Position numbers and translations under genes: made by a program | The notes under the pieces: generated by a model | Told to the model about the DNA's origin: nothing | The model's database searches: none | The model's input: the letters and a program-made list of their open reading frames with translations, nothing else | In this document: piece by piece, positions 39,887 through 47,173 of the stretch | Numbering within the stretch: the first letter of the stretch is position 1 | How the letters are laid out: each line of letters begins with the position of its first letter | NCBI GenBank assembly: GCA_016720545.1 | Contig: JADKKK010000015.1 | Coordinates: forward strand, 1-64,000 | Source: Myxococcales bacterium | GTDB taxonomy: Bacteria > Myxococcota_A > Polyangia > Polyangiales > Polyangiaceae | DNA: 64,000 nucleotides | Reading direction: 5' to 3'

Positions 39887-41455
39887 ATGACCCCCTCAGC
39901 TCCCTGGCCTCCCCGGCGCCGCAACGTCCGGCGCGGCCTCTTGCTCGCCTGCGCGCTCCTGGCGGGAGCCCACCTCGCCAGCGCGTGCGGCTCCGACCCT
40001 GGCGTCGTCACGGACGCCGGTCCCAGCCCGAGCGCGACCGCCACCACGACCACGACGACGCCCCCCGTTCCCACCGCCCCGCCCGACGCGGGCGACGCGG
40101 GCGCGCGTGACGCGGCGTCGCCGCCCGACGCCACGCCCGCCGACGCGAGCGCCGACGCCCCGGTCGACAGCGGCGGTGACGCCGCGGTCGACGCGGCCCC
40201 ACCGATCCCGCCGAACATCCTCCTCGTGATCGGCGACGACATGGGGGTCGACTCCAACGTCTGCTACGCGGTGTCGGCCGACCCGGGCCGCGCGCCTCGG
40301 ATCGCCGCTCTGTGCGCCGGCGGCGTGACGTTCGACAACGCGTGGTCCATGCCCTCGTGCTCGCCCACGCGCGCCACCATCATGACGGGTCGGCACGGGT
40401 TCCGCACCACCGTAGGCTTCGCGGGCCACCCCCTGCCGCCCGGCGAGCGCGCGCTCCCTACGGCGCTCACAGAGGGAAACCCGACCTACGCGGTGGGCGC
40501 GGTGGGCAAGTGGCACCTCCAGGGGCCGCTGAATGGTGGCGCCAACCACCCGAATTTGGTGGGCTTTCCGACGTATGTCGGCAACCTCCAGGGCGGCGTC
40601 GCCAACTACTCGAGCTGGACGCGCACAGTGAACGGCGTGAGCGCCCCCGAGACCGGCTACGCCACCACGGTCACCACCAACGACGCCCGCGACTGGATCA
40701 ACGCGCAGGCCACGCCCTGGTTTCTGTGGCTCGCGTACAACTCGGCCCACTCGCCGTTCCACACGCCGCCCGCCACGCTCCACACATACGGCGAGATCAA
40801 CGGCGTGCCGCCGCCAGTGCGCCCCTATACGCACTACCATGCGATGCTCGAGGCGATGGACATGGAGCTCGGGCGCCTCCTCGACGGGCTCGATCCGGTC
40901 GTGCGCGCGCGCACGTGGGTCATCTTCGTCGGCGACAACGGGACGCCTGCCGAGGTGGCGCAGGCCCCCATCCCCACGGGACACGCGAAGGGCACGATCT
41001 ACCAAGGGGGCGTCCACGTGCCGCTCACCATCTCCGGCCCCGGCGTCGTCGCCCCCGGGCGCCGCGTTTCGGCGCTCGTGAGCACGGTCGATCTGTTCAA
41101 GACCATCCTCGAGCTCGCGAACGTCGATCCCGCCCTCGCGCTCCCGGCGGGCGGCGCGACGGTCGACTCGGTGAGCGTCGTGCCTTATCTGAAGAACCCG
41201 AGCCAGGCGCCGCTCCGCTCGTGGATCATGACCGAGCAGTTCGGCAACACCGCCGGCTTCGGGCGCACCGGGAAGACCATCCGCGACGCGTCGTACAAGC
41301 TCATTCGCTTCGACGCCGGCGACACCGAGCTCTACGATCTCCGCGTCGATCCGCAGGAGCTCGACAACCTCATGGCCGCGCCGCTCTCGGTGGAGGCCGC
41401 CGCCCACGAGCAGTCACTCACGATGGAGCTCGACGCCCTCCTCGCGAGCCCTTGA
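39887..41455 (+). CDS. Secreted lipoprotein sulfatase, second of tandem pair
   Basis: 522 residues from ATG 39887 (ribosome site GAAAGG). The architecture is the same as its upstream neighbour: signal RRGLLLACALLAGAHLASAC, a Thr/Pro/Asp/Ala linker (without the proline run), NILLVIGDDMGVDSN, formylglycine-site C158 in SCSPTRATIMTGRH, VGKWHLQG, WLAYNSAHSPFHTPP and FVGDNGTP. Long stretches are identical to copy one, for example TYLKN-like SVVPYLKN and RDASYKLIRFDAGDTELYDL; linkers differ most. This is a recent tandem duplication, 49 bp apart. Differences near the active-site rim (TPAEVAQAPIPTG versus TPGECTQAPVPSG) might change substrate choice. Confidence 0.88.
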   Translation: MTPSAPWPPRRRNVRRGLLLACALLAGAHLASACGSDPGVVTDAGPSPSATATTTTTTPPVPTAPPDAGDAGARDAASPPDATPADASADAPVDSGGDAAVDAAPPIPPNILLVIGDDMGVDSNVCYAVSADPGRAPRIAALCAGGVTFDNAWSMPSCSPTRATIMTGRHGFRTTVGFAGHPLPPGERALPTALTEGNPTYAVGAVGKWHLQGPLNGGANHPNLVGFPTYVGNLQGGVANYSSWTRTVNGVSAPETGYATTVTTNDARDWINAQATPWFLWLAYNSAHSPFHTPPATLHTYGEINGVPPPVRPYTHYHAMLEAMDMELGRLLDGLDPVVRARTWVIFVGDNGTPAEVAQAPIPTGHAKGTIYQGGVHVPLTISGPGVVAPGRRVSALVSTVDLFKTILELANVDPALALPAGGATVDSVSVVPYLKNPSQAPLRSWIMTEQFGNTAGFGRTGKTIRDASYKLIRFDAGDTELYDLRVDPQELDNLMAAPLSVEAAAHEQSLTMELDALLASP

Positions 41456-41579
41456 CCCCGCGCTGATCTGCTCCGATCGCGCGCCGCTCAACCCCGTCCA
41501 CCGACGGCTCGCCGCGCCCGCCCGGCCTCTCCCCATCTCCCACGTTGTGCTCGGGCCCGGTCGGCGCGAGGCTTGAGAG

Positions 41580-42854
41580 GTGATCTCGGTAACCTCCCCG
41601 CCCGACGCGCCCCTCGCCGAGTCGCCGCTGCACACGCGCGCGCTCACGTACCTGTTCGCCGTGGCGCTCGGGCTCACCCCCGCGCCGTTCGCGTTCGTGG
41701 GCGCCGGCCTCGGCGGGATGCTCGGCGCCTTCCTGAGCGTCCTCGGCCTCCTCGCCCTCGCGGCGTCCGTGGTAGGGGCCGTCACCTTCACCCGCCGCGC
41801 GGGCCGCCGGGGCGCGCGCTACGCGCGTCAGCTCGTGGTGGGCGCGCTCTTCTTGGTCGCGCTCCCCGTGTTCGGCCTGCTGCTCAACGCCGCCGCCGAT
41901 CCGTGCACGACGAACCAGTGCGACCCGAACTTTCGTCCCCTGAGCTCGCCCGAGGTCTACGGCCTCATCCCACTGCACGTCGTGTCGGTCGTGGCCTATT
42001 TCATCCACGCGCGGAGGAGCGAGTCCCTCGGGCCGCGCGCCGAGGCTGTCGTAGGGGCCGCGCTGCTCGCCGGCGTGGTGCTCCAACTCGTGCTCGCGGT
42101 TCAGTTCGCGCCCGCGGTCCCGCTCATCATCTTCGTCATCACCGCGCCGGTGCTCACTCCCTACGTGAGCGTGTTCCTCTTCGCGAGCGCGTTTCTCGGC
42201 CGTCTGCGCGCGCGGGGCGAGGAGACCGCCGCCGCCATCGCCGCGCGCTCGGCGCGCGAGGCCGAGGAGGCCGCGCGGATCGCCGCCGGCCAGGCCCCCG
42301 TGTATCGGCGCCCCGCGGAGCCCGACGCGCCGGTCGAGGGGGTCGCGCACGAGCCGTCGAACCCCCTCCACGGCCTGCTCGGGCTCCCGGTGCTCCTCGG
42401 GGCGCACGCCGTGCTGAACGCCGCGATCTTCGCGAGTCCAACGGGCGGCGTCGACACCTTTCTCCACACCTGCGGATACCCCCTCTCGCAGCTGGCCAAG
42501 CCGCCCCCGAGGGACTGCCACTATCTCTGCACGGTCGCCGCGCAGGGGAGCCCAGGGCTCGTACGCCCGCTCCGCTGGGGAGTGCGCCGCGGCCGGCCCA
42601 TCGTGGTCAATCGTCAGCTCGCCCTCGCCAACGCCTTCGAGGACCTCCTCCACGAGCGCTGGCCGGCGTTCGGGCGGTTCGCGCGCCGCGTGTACGACGC
42701 GCTCGCCTTCCCCCTTTCGCAGCACCTCACGCGCCGGTGGATGGCGAACGCGCTGTACCTCGCCATGAAGCCCGCCGAGCTCGTCTTCGTCGTGGCGCTC
42801 TTGCTCTTCGATCCGCGCGATCCGGAGGAGCGCGTCGAGCGCATGTACCGGTGA
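41580..42854 (+). CDS. Multi-pass membrane protein, DUF6688-like
   Basis: 424 residues from GTG 41580. The N-terminal half has about six membrane helices (ALTYLFAVALGLTPAPFAFV; AFLSVLGLLALAASVVGAVT; QLVVGALFLVALPVFGLLLN; ALLAGVVLQLVLAVQFAPAV; PLIIFVITAPVLTPYVSVFL). A charged helix follows (ETAAAIAARSAREAEEAARI). The C-terminal domain has DCHYLCTVAAQGSPGLVRPL, VNRQLALANAFEDLLHERWP and YLAMKPAELVFVVALLLFDP. This CHYLCTVAA...VNRQL...YL.MKP signature is, as I recall, that of DUF6688. No biochemical function is known. It follows the sulfatases but after 124 bp, and may be independent. Confidence 0.7.
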   Translation: MISVTSPPDAPLAESPLHTRALTYLFAVALGLTPAPFAFVGAGLGGMLGAFLSVLGLLALAASVVGAVTFTRRAGRRGARYARQLVVGALFLVALPVFGLLLNAAADPCTTNQCDPNFRPLSSPEVYGLIPLHVVSVVAYFIHARRSESLGPRAEAVVGAALLAGVVLQLVLAVQFAPAVPLIIFVITAPVLTPYVSVFLFASAFLGRLRARGEETAAAIAARSAREAEEAARIAAGQAPVYRRPAEPDAPVEGVAHEPSNPLHGLLGLPVLLGAHAVLNAAIFASPTGGVDTFLHTCGYPLSQLAKPPPRDCHYLCTVAAQGSPGLVRPLRWGVRRGRPIVVNRQLALANAFEDLLHERWPAFGRFARRVYDALAFPLSQHLTRRWMANALYLAMKPAELVFVVALLLFDPRDPEERVERMYR

Positions 42855-42875
42855 TCGCGCCCGTCGGGGTCCTCG

Positions 42876-43589
42876 TCAGGGGAGCTCGCGGAGGAGCTGT
42901 CGCAGCTCGTCGATCGCGCGGTCGGCCTCGACCGGGAGGGTGGCGTTGAACACGCCCCGGAGCCGCCCCTCGCCGTCTACGATCAGCATGTTCTCCGTGT
43001 GGAGCAGCTCACGGTCGCTCTTCCGGAGGCCGGCGCGCTTCTCCGCGAAATACGAGCGTCGCGCCAGCGCGTACACAGTCTCCTTGTCGCCCGAGACGAG
43101 CTTCCACTTCTGCCCGTCCACGCCGTTCTCGCGGGCATAGCGGCGGAGCACGGCCTCCGAGTCGACGCTCGGCATGACCGAGTGCGACACCAAGATCACG
43201 CGGGGCTCGTCCTGGAAGGCGCGCTGAACGCGGCGCAGATTGACCAACATCTTCGGGCAGAGCGACGTGCACTGCGTGAAGAAGAAGCTCGCGACGTAGA
43301 GCTTTCCGCGGAGCGACGCGTTCGATACCAGCTCGCCCTGCTGGTCTCGCAGCGAGAACGGGCCGACTCGGTGGATGCGCGCGTACCTCGGGTCGACGGG
43401 GGCGAGCCACTCTGCCGTGAAATCGGCCGTCGAATAAAAGGGGATCAGCGAGGCGCCTCCCCCCTGGGCGGGCGTGCCCTGCGTGGCCACCGCCGCGGCC
43501 CGCTGCGAAGCAGGCTCGGTCGCCCCCGCCCGCGCGCGGAGCACCAACAGGAGCACCGCCACGAAGGCCAGCAGGAGACTAGTTTTCAT
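42876..43589 (-). CDS. SCO1/SenC family copper chaperone / redox protein
   Basis: 237 residues from ATG 43589. A signal or anchor helix (LLLAFVAVLLLVLRARAG) is followed by a thioredoxin fold: GPFSLRDQQGELVSNASLRG, then YVASFFFTQCTSLCPKMLVN with the CxxxC copper pair, VILVSHSVMP, and LLHTENMLIVDGEGRLRGVF with the third ligand His. SCO proteins deliver Cu(I) to the CuA centre of cytochrome oxidase or act in copper-related redox. The start lies inside the end of the YwqK-like frame (11-bp overlap), so it is coupled to that gene, which contains a stop. Last gene of a YHYH / YwqK-like / SCO unit. Confidence 0.9.
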   Translation of the reverse strand: MKTSLLLAFVAVLLLVLRARAGATEPASQRAAAVATQGTPAQGGGASLIPFYSTADFTAEWLAPVDPRYARIHRVGPFSLRDQQGELVSNASLRGKLYVASFFFTQCTSLCPKMLVNLRRVQRAFQDEPRVILVSHSVMPSVDSEAVLRRYARENGVDGQKWKLVSGDKETVYALARRSYFAEKRAGLRKSDRELLHTENMLIVDGEGRLRGVFNATLPVEADRAIDELRQLLRELP

Positions 43590-44127
43590 GAACCGTGACG
43601 CAGTCAAGCCGTCCGACGATGCCATAGCGCTTCCCGCCTTTGAACGTGTAGTTGACGCCGACTCGGCCCTCCGAGTCCCACGTGGTCTGCTGGCCCTCTT
43701 CGTGGCCGGCGACGAAGTGTCGGAGCTCGGCGCGCACGCCGTTCTCGTGATACCCGACCTGTTCGCCGTCGAAGACGTCCTTCGCATAGTGATAGACGAA
43801 CTGCGGTCGGCCGTTCGGCTAGGTGCCACGGTGAGTGCCCTCACGCGCCCCACCCACGAAGGTGCGCTCGAACGCGGGCGCGCCGCCCGGGTGAAATCCT
43901 CGCGCGAGGCCGAGCCGCCGCCCGGCCTCGTAGGGTGTTCGCGAGACCACCTCGCCTGCGAGCCCTCGCTCCACGACGAACCCTGCGAAGGGTTCTTCAC
44001 CGCGGAGGAGCACGTCACCGCGGTAGTGGAGGCTGGGATCGCGCAGGTCGAGCTCGGGCAGAGGAGGCCGCGCGTCGGCGGCGGTGAGGGGGAGCGCGAG
44101 CGCGAGCGTGGCGAGGAGGAGGCGCAT
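43579..44127 (-). pseudogene. YwqK/MORN-like repeat protein with in-frame TAG
   Basis: From ATG 44127 a signal peptide (MRLLLATLALALPLTAADAR) leads to MORN/YwqK-type repeats: LHYRGDVLLRGEEPFAGFVV, ARGFHPGGAPAFERTFVGG and EGTHRGT. Then TAG occurs at 43821-43819. The same frame continues without a shift with PNGRPQFVYHYAKDVFDGEQ, VGYHENGVRAELRHFVAGHE, EGQQTTWDSEGRVGVNYTFK and ends at TAG 43581-43579, inside the SCO start. The repeat pattern (GT-W-PNGRPQ) calls for Trp, so TGG to TAG is a single substitution. Either a sequencing error or a genuine nonsense mutation. Such repeat proteins are secreted or surface-bound; role unknown. Confidence 0.75.
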
Positions 44128-44132
44128 GGGCG

Positions 44133-45020
44133 TCACCGAGTCGCCGTGCCGGGCGTGCCGTAGTACGCGTCCCCGTTGAGCCACGGCGCGTCGTCGGTGA
44201 AGTGGTAGTGGTAAATGCCGTTCGGGTACTCGGGTGTCGGGTGCTCGTGCCCGTGGTACGCGTCGAGGTCGGCCGAGCGCAGGCGCACGCCGTTCTCCTC
44301 CGGTCCGTACACTGGGAAGCCGTCGAGCAGATAGGCCATGAGGGCGTCGGCGCCGAGGGTCTTCGTGAGGTGTACGGGCTCGACGTGGTAGTGATACTGA
44401 AGCGCGGGCGCCGGCGTGGGGTGGCCGCCGTATTGGTCCATGTTGTTGAACTCGAGCGAGTCGAGCAGCGCGCGGCGTCCGTTGTACTGGTTGTAGAGGA
44501 CCACGCCGTTCACGGCCACGCCGATGGCCCCGAGCCCCGTGGCCGTGTGGGTGGCGGCCACCTTCGGGTTCTTGGGGATTCGCAGGGTGATGTCTTGAGC
44601 CTTCAGCGTGGGGTCGGAGACCATCCCCATCAGGTTGATGGCCGTGTTGAACGACGGGTTGTCGCCGTTGTAGGCCTCGTACTTCGGGCTGGTCTTGCCG
44701 AAGAACGGGCTCTTGTGGTCGGGCACGTCGGTCGTGCGAATGATGACGCTCGTGGCGTCTGTGGTGATCGACGTCACGTTGTAGAATCCGCGAAACCCCG
44801 CGGGCACGCTGGGGTCGCTCGCCGCGGCGGAGCCAGGCGCGCTGGTGCCGGGTGCGGTGCCCGGCGCGCTTCCGGCCGCGCCGCCAGCGGGCGTCGGGCC
44901 CGCGGGGATCTCGCACGCCATGAGCGTGGCGAGGAGGGCCGTCCACCGCAGCGTGCGCGGGAGGCGCGTCGCGAGGGAGGACCGAGGGGCGGGCGGACAG
45001 GGCTTCGAGCGCATGGACAT
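44133..45020 (-). CDS. YHYH-domain lipoprotein
   Basis: 295 residues from ATG 45020 (alternative ATG 45014). The lipoprotein signal (TLRWTALLATLMAC) precedes a Gly/Ala/Pro/Thr linker and one YHYH domain with the motifs ALQYHYHVEP and IYHYHFTDD. In between are YNVTSITTDATSVIIRTTDV, GVVLYNQYNGRRALLDSLEF and LLDGFPVYGPEENG. The YHYH family has paired His residues that could bind metal, but no activity is established. The adjacent SCO protein makes a copper connection attractive (inference). First gene of the three-gene minus-strand unit; the stop lies 5 bp before the YwqK-like start. Confidence 0.85.
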   Translation of the reverse strand: MSMRSKPCPPAPRSSLATRLPRTLRWTALLATLMACEIPAGPTPAGGAAGSAPGTAPGTSAPGSAAASDPSVPAGFRGFYNVTSITTDATSVIIRTTDVPDHKSPFFGKTSPKYEAYNGDNPSFNTAINLMGMVSDPTLKAQDITLRIPKNPKVAATHTATGLGAIGVAVNGVVLYNQYNGRRALLDSLEFNNMDQYGGHPTPAPALQYHYHVEPVHLTKTLGADALMAYLLDGFPVYGPEENGVRLRSADLDAYHGHEHPTPEYPNGIYHYHFTDDAPWLNGDAYYGTPGTATR

Positions 45021-45300
45021 GGGGACCCCTTCGCGGCCGGGAGAGGCCGCGCGAGCGAGTGGGTAGGGTGCGGGTGGGGAGCGCGTGCGCGCCGCACGGG
45101 GTGCGGGCGTCGGCTGCTTCACGAGGTCTGTATCCCGGCGACCTCGAAACGATCACCGACATGTCGTTATTTCTCTCCAAGCCGCGCGGGAGGCTCGCGT
45201 GCGCTCCGTGCTCGGGCCCGCCTCCCGGTGTGCCCCTGAGCCCGCCGGGCGACCGGACCCCGTCGGATCCCGTGCTAGCCTCCCCGGAGGAGTGCACACC

Positions 45301-46071
45301 ATGGTCTTGTCCGCAAAGAAGCGCGCGCGCGACGACCTCTACCCCGCGAGCGACGACATGGGCGAGCACGAGATCCAGCGGCTCATCGCCGAGCTCCTCC
45401 GGCCGCTCCTGGCGCGATTTCTGGCCGAGCACGCCAGGCCGGGGGAGGTGGCGCACGTGGGCGCCGACCAGTTCATCTATTGGCAAGAAGGCAAGCCTGG
45501 CAGCCGCCTCGCGCCGGACGTCTATGTCCTCCCGGGCATCGATCCCGACATCGCGATTCGGTCGTGGAAGATCTGGGAGACCGGGGTCGTGCCGAGCCTG
45601 GCTTTCGAGATTGTCGGCGACGACGTCACGAAGGACTACGAGGACGGGCCGGCCCAGTACGACGAGCTGGGCGTGGAGGAGCTCGTGGTGTTCGATCCCC
45701 ACGCGACGGCGACGAGCCGCACCCGCGTGCGCTTCCAAGTGTTTCGGAGGCTGAAGCGCCGGGGCCTCGTGCGAGTCGACGCCACCCAGGGCGACCGCGT
45801 GCGCTCGAAGGTGCTCGGCGCCTGGATCCGCGCGGTAGGTCATGGCGACGCGGTTCGACTGCGCCTCGGGCTCGGGCCAGAGGGTCAGACCCTCTATCCC
45901 ACCGAGGCGGAGGCGGAGCGGGCGGCGAAGGAGAGCGAGCGGGCGGCGAAGGAGAGCGAGCGGGCGGCGAAGGAGAGCGAGCGGGCGGCGAGGGAGGCCG
46001 AGCGCGCGGGGCGACTGGCGGCCGAGGCCGAGGTCGCGAGGCTACGAGCGCTCCTGCGCAAGCCCCGCTGA
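45301..46071 (+). CDS. Uma2-family (PD-(D/E)XK) nuclease-like protein with repeat tail
   Basis: 256 residues from ATG 45301. The Uma2 core has DDLYPASDDMGEHEIQRLIA, VGADQFIYWQ, RLAPDVYVLPG (core Asp), PSLAFEIVGDDVTKDYEDGP (E..) and YDELGVEELVVFDP. Uma2/DUF820 proteins share the PD-(D/E)XK fold and are often expanded in cyanobacteria and myxobacteria; substrate and role are unknown. After residue 205 comes a coiled-coil tail made of three perfect 7-residue repeats (ERAAKES, 21 bp each, about 45918-45980) and AEVARLRALL. The repeat is slippage-prone, so tail length may vary between strains. Confidence 0.85.
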   Translation: MVLSAKKRARDDLYPASDDMGEHEIQRLIAELLRPLLARFLAEHARPGEVAHVGADQFIYWQEGKPGSRLAPDVYVLPGIDPDIAIRSWKIWETGVVPSLAFEIVGDDVTKDYEDGPAQYDELGVEELVVFDPHATATSRTRVRFQVFRRLKRRGLVRVDATQGDRVRSKVLGAWIRAVGHGDAVRLRLGLGPEGQTLYPTEAEAERAAKESERAAKESERAAKESERAAREAERAGRLAAEAEVARLRALLRKPR

Positions 46072-46149
46072 CGCGCGGGAGCTCGCGCCCATCGTCCCAG
46101 GACCCGAAGTGAGTTGCCAGGCCTTCAAGGATCTGGGATCGTCTCGAGT

Positions 46150-46218
46150 ATGAAGATCAAGACCCACGTTCGCGCCGGCTGGATTGAAGATCATGTCGTG
46201 AACCGCGGACGCAACTAG
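46150..46218 (+). CDS. Possible 22-residue peptide, MKIKTHVRAG type
   Basis: ATG 46150 opens a 22-codon frame, MKIKTHVRAGWIEDHVVNRG followed by RN and TAG. It resembles, from memory, short myxobacterial peptides beginning 'MKIKTNVRAG..' that carry paired Asn/His-rich motifs and occur beside regulatory or RiPP-like loci. There is no clear ribosome site (only GGATC-type sequence 14 bases upstream). It lies in the 230-bp gap between Uma2 and the lipoprotein gene. Existence of the product is uncertain. Confidence 0.35.
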   Translation: MKIKTHVRAGWIEDHVVNRGRN

Positions 46219-46300
46219 TACGAGTTACCTCGGCCCGCGGTGTTGGCGCGGAGCTCGCCCTTGGAGTCTCCGTGTCGCGAGCGCGAAGCTCGCGAGCCGG

Positions 46301-47173
46301 TCAACGCGAGCCTCCGCCGAGCCTCGGCCCTACGCGGGGCCGCGGAGGCGCGCCGCCTGAAGGGAGCCCCGGCTCGCCGGGCGCCCGAGACAACGCGAAC
46401 GCGACCGTCGCGCGCTCTTCCGGTCGCAGCGAGCGCGGCGACGTGGCCCGCCCCAGCGTGGAGACGATCGGCACGGCGAGCACCTGCGGCGCGGCGAGGT
46501 CCACCGTTCCGGGCAGGCTTCCCGTGTTGACGACGAGGAGGCCGGCGCCGACGATGTCGCCGCTGAACGTGCCAGTGAAGCGCGTCCAGCTCCGGCCGCT
46601 GGCTTGACGAGGTGGCGATTGGTCGGGCGCAAGGGTCGTGGCCTGGTCTGCGGCGGGCGCGAGGATCGTGGCCGAAGGTCCGGTGGGGCCCCACGGGCGC
46701 GCCGCGCCCTCGGGGTCGCGCGCGGCCATCCACACCTCGGCGACGAACGGACCCTTGCCGCCCGTAAAGCGCAGGACGACCTCGATCGCCCTCGGCAGCG
46801 GCACGGTCGCGTTGGAGAGCGCGAGCACGTTTCCGCCGTGGCCGGCGGGCGAGGCGGAGTCTGGCACCGCCACGGGCGTGAAGCGCGCGAACGTCTTGGC
46901 GAAATAGGCGAGGAAGCCCCCGGCCCCTTGCTCGCCCTGCTCCGCACCCGAGAAGCCCGGATCGATGAGCAGATTTTCCGGCGAGCCGGGGCGCAGCGTG
47001 CCCGTGACGAGCGTGCGCGGGGGAGGCACGCTCGGCGGCGGGGCGGGCGGTGGCGGCGGCGAAGTGACCGACGCGCTCGGTGCCGGCGCGGGCGGAGCGG
47101 GCGCGGCACCCTCACAAGCGCTGAGCGCGGCGAGGAAGAGGGCCGCCGCGGCGGCGCGACCGACGGCCATCAT
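46301..47173 (-). CDS. Lipoprotein with carbohydrate-binding-like domain
   Basis: 290 residues from ATG 47173 (or 47170). Signal GRAAAAALFLAALSACEG with a clear lipobox, then a Pro/Ala/Ser linker. The domain PENLLIDPGFSGAEQGEQGA, IEVVLRFTGGKGPFVAEVWM and WTRFTGTFSGDIVGAGLLVV resembles the jelly-roll (CBM-like) 'NLLxNPGF' modules found in many secreted proteins. The start overlaps the stop of the S41 protease-like gene by four bases (ATGA), so the two are translationally coupled and probably work together outside the cell. The last ~60 residues are less ordered. No catalytic residues recognised. Confidence 0.7.
   Translation of the reverse strand: MMAVGRAAAAALFLAALSACEGAAPAPPAPAPSASVTSPPPPPAPPPSVPPPRTLVTGTLRPGSPENLLIDPGFSGAEQGEQGAGGFLAYFAKTFARFTPVAVPDSASPAGHGGNVLALSNATVPLPRAIEVVLRFTGGKGPFVAEVWMAARDPEGAARPWGPTGPSATILAPAADQATTLAPDQSPPRQASGRSWTRFTGTFSGDIVGAGLLVVNTGSLPGTVDLAAPQVLAVPIVSTLGRATSPRSLRPEERATVAFALSRAPGEPGLPSGGAPPRPRVGPRLGGGSR

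Noticed and set aside
42876..44018. 380-residue start for the SCO protein
   Set aside because: The upstream extension is the shadow of the YwqK-like gene. The signal helix starts at 43589.
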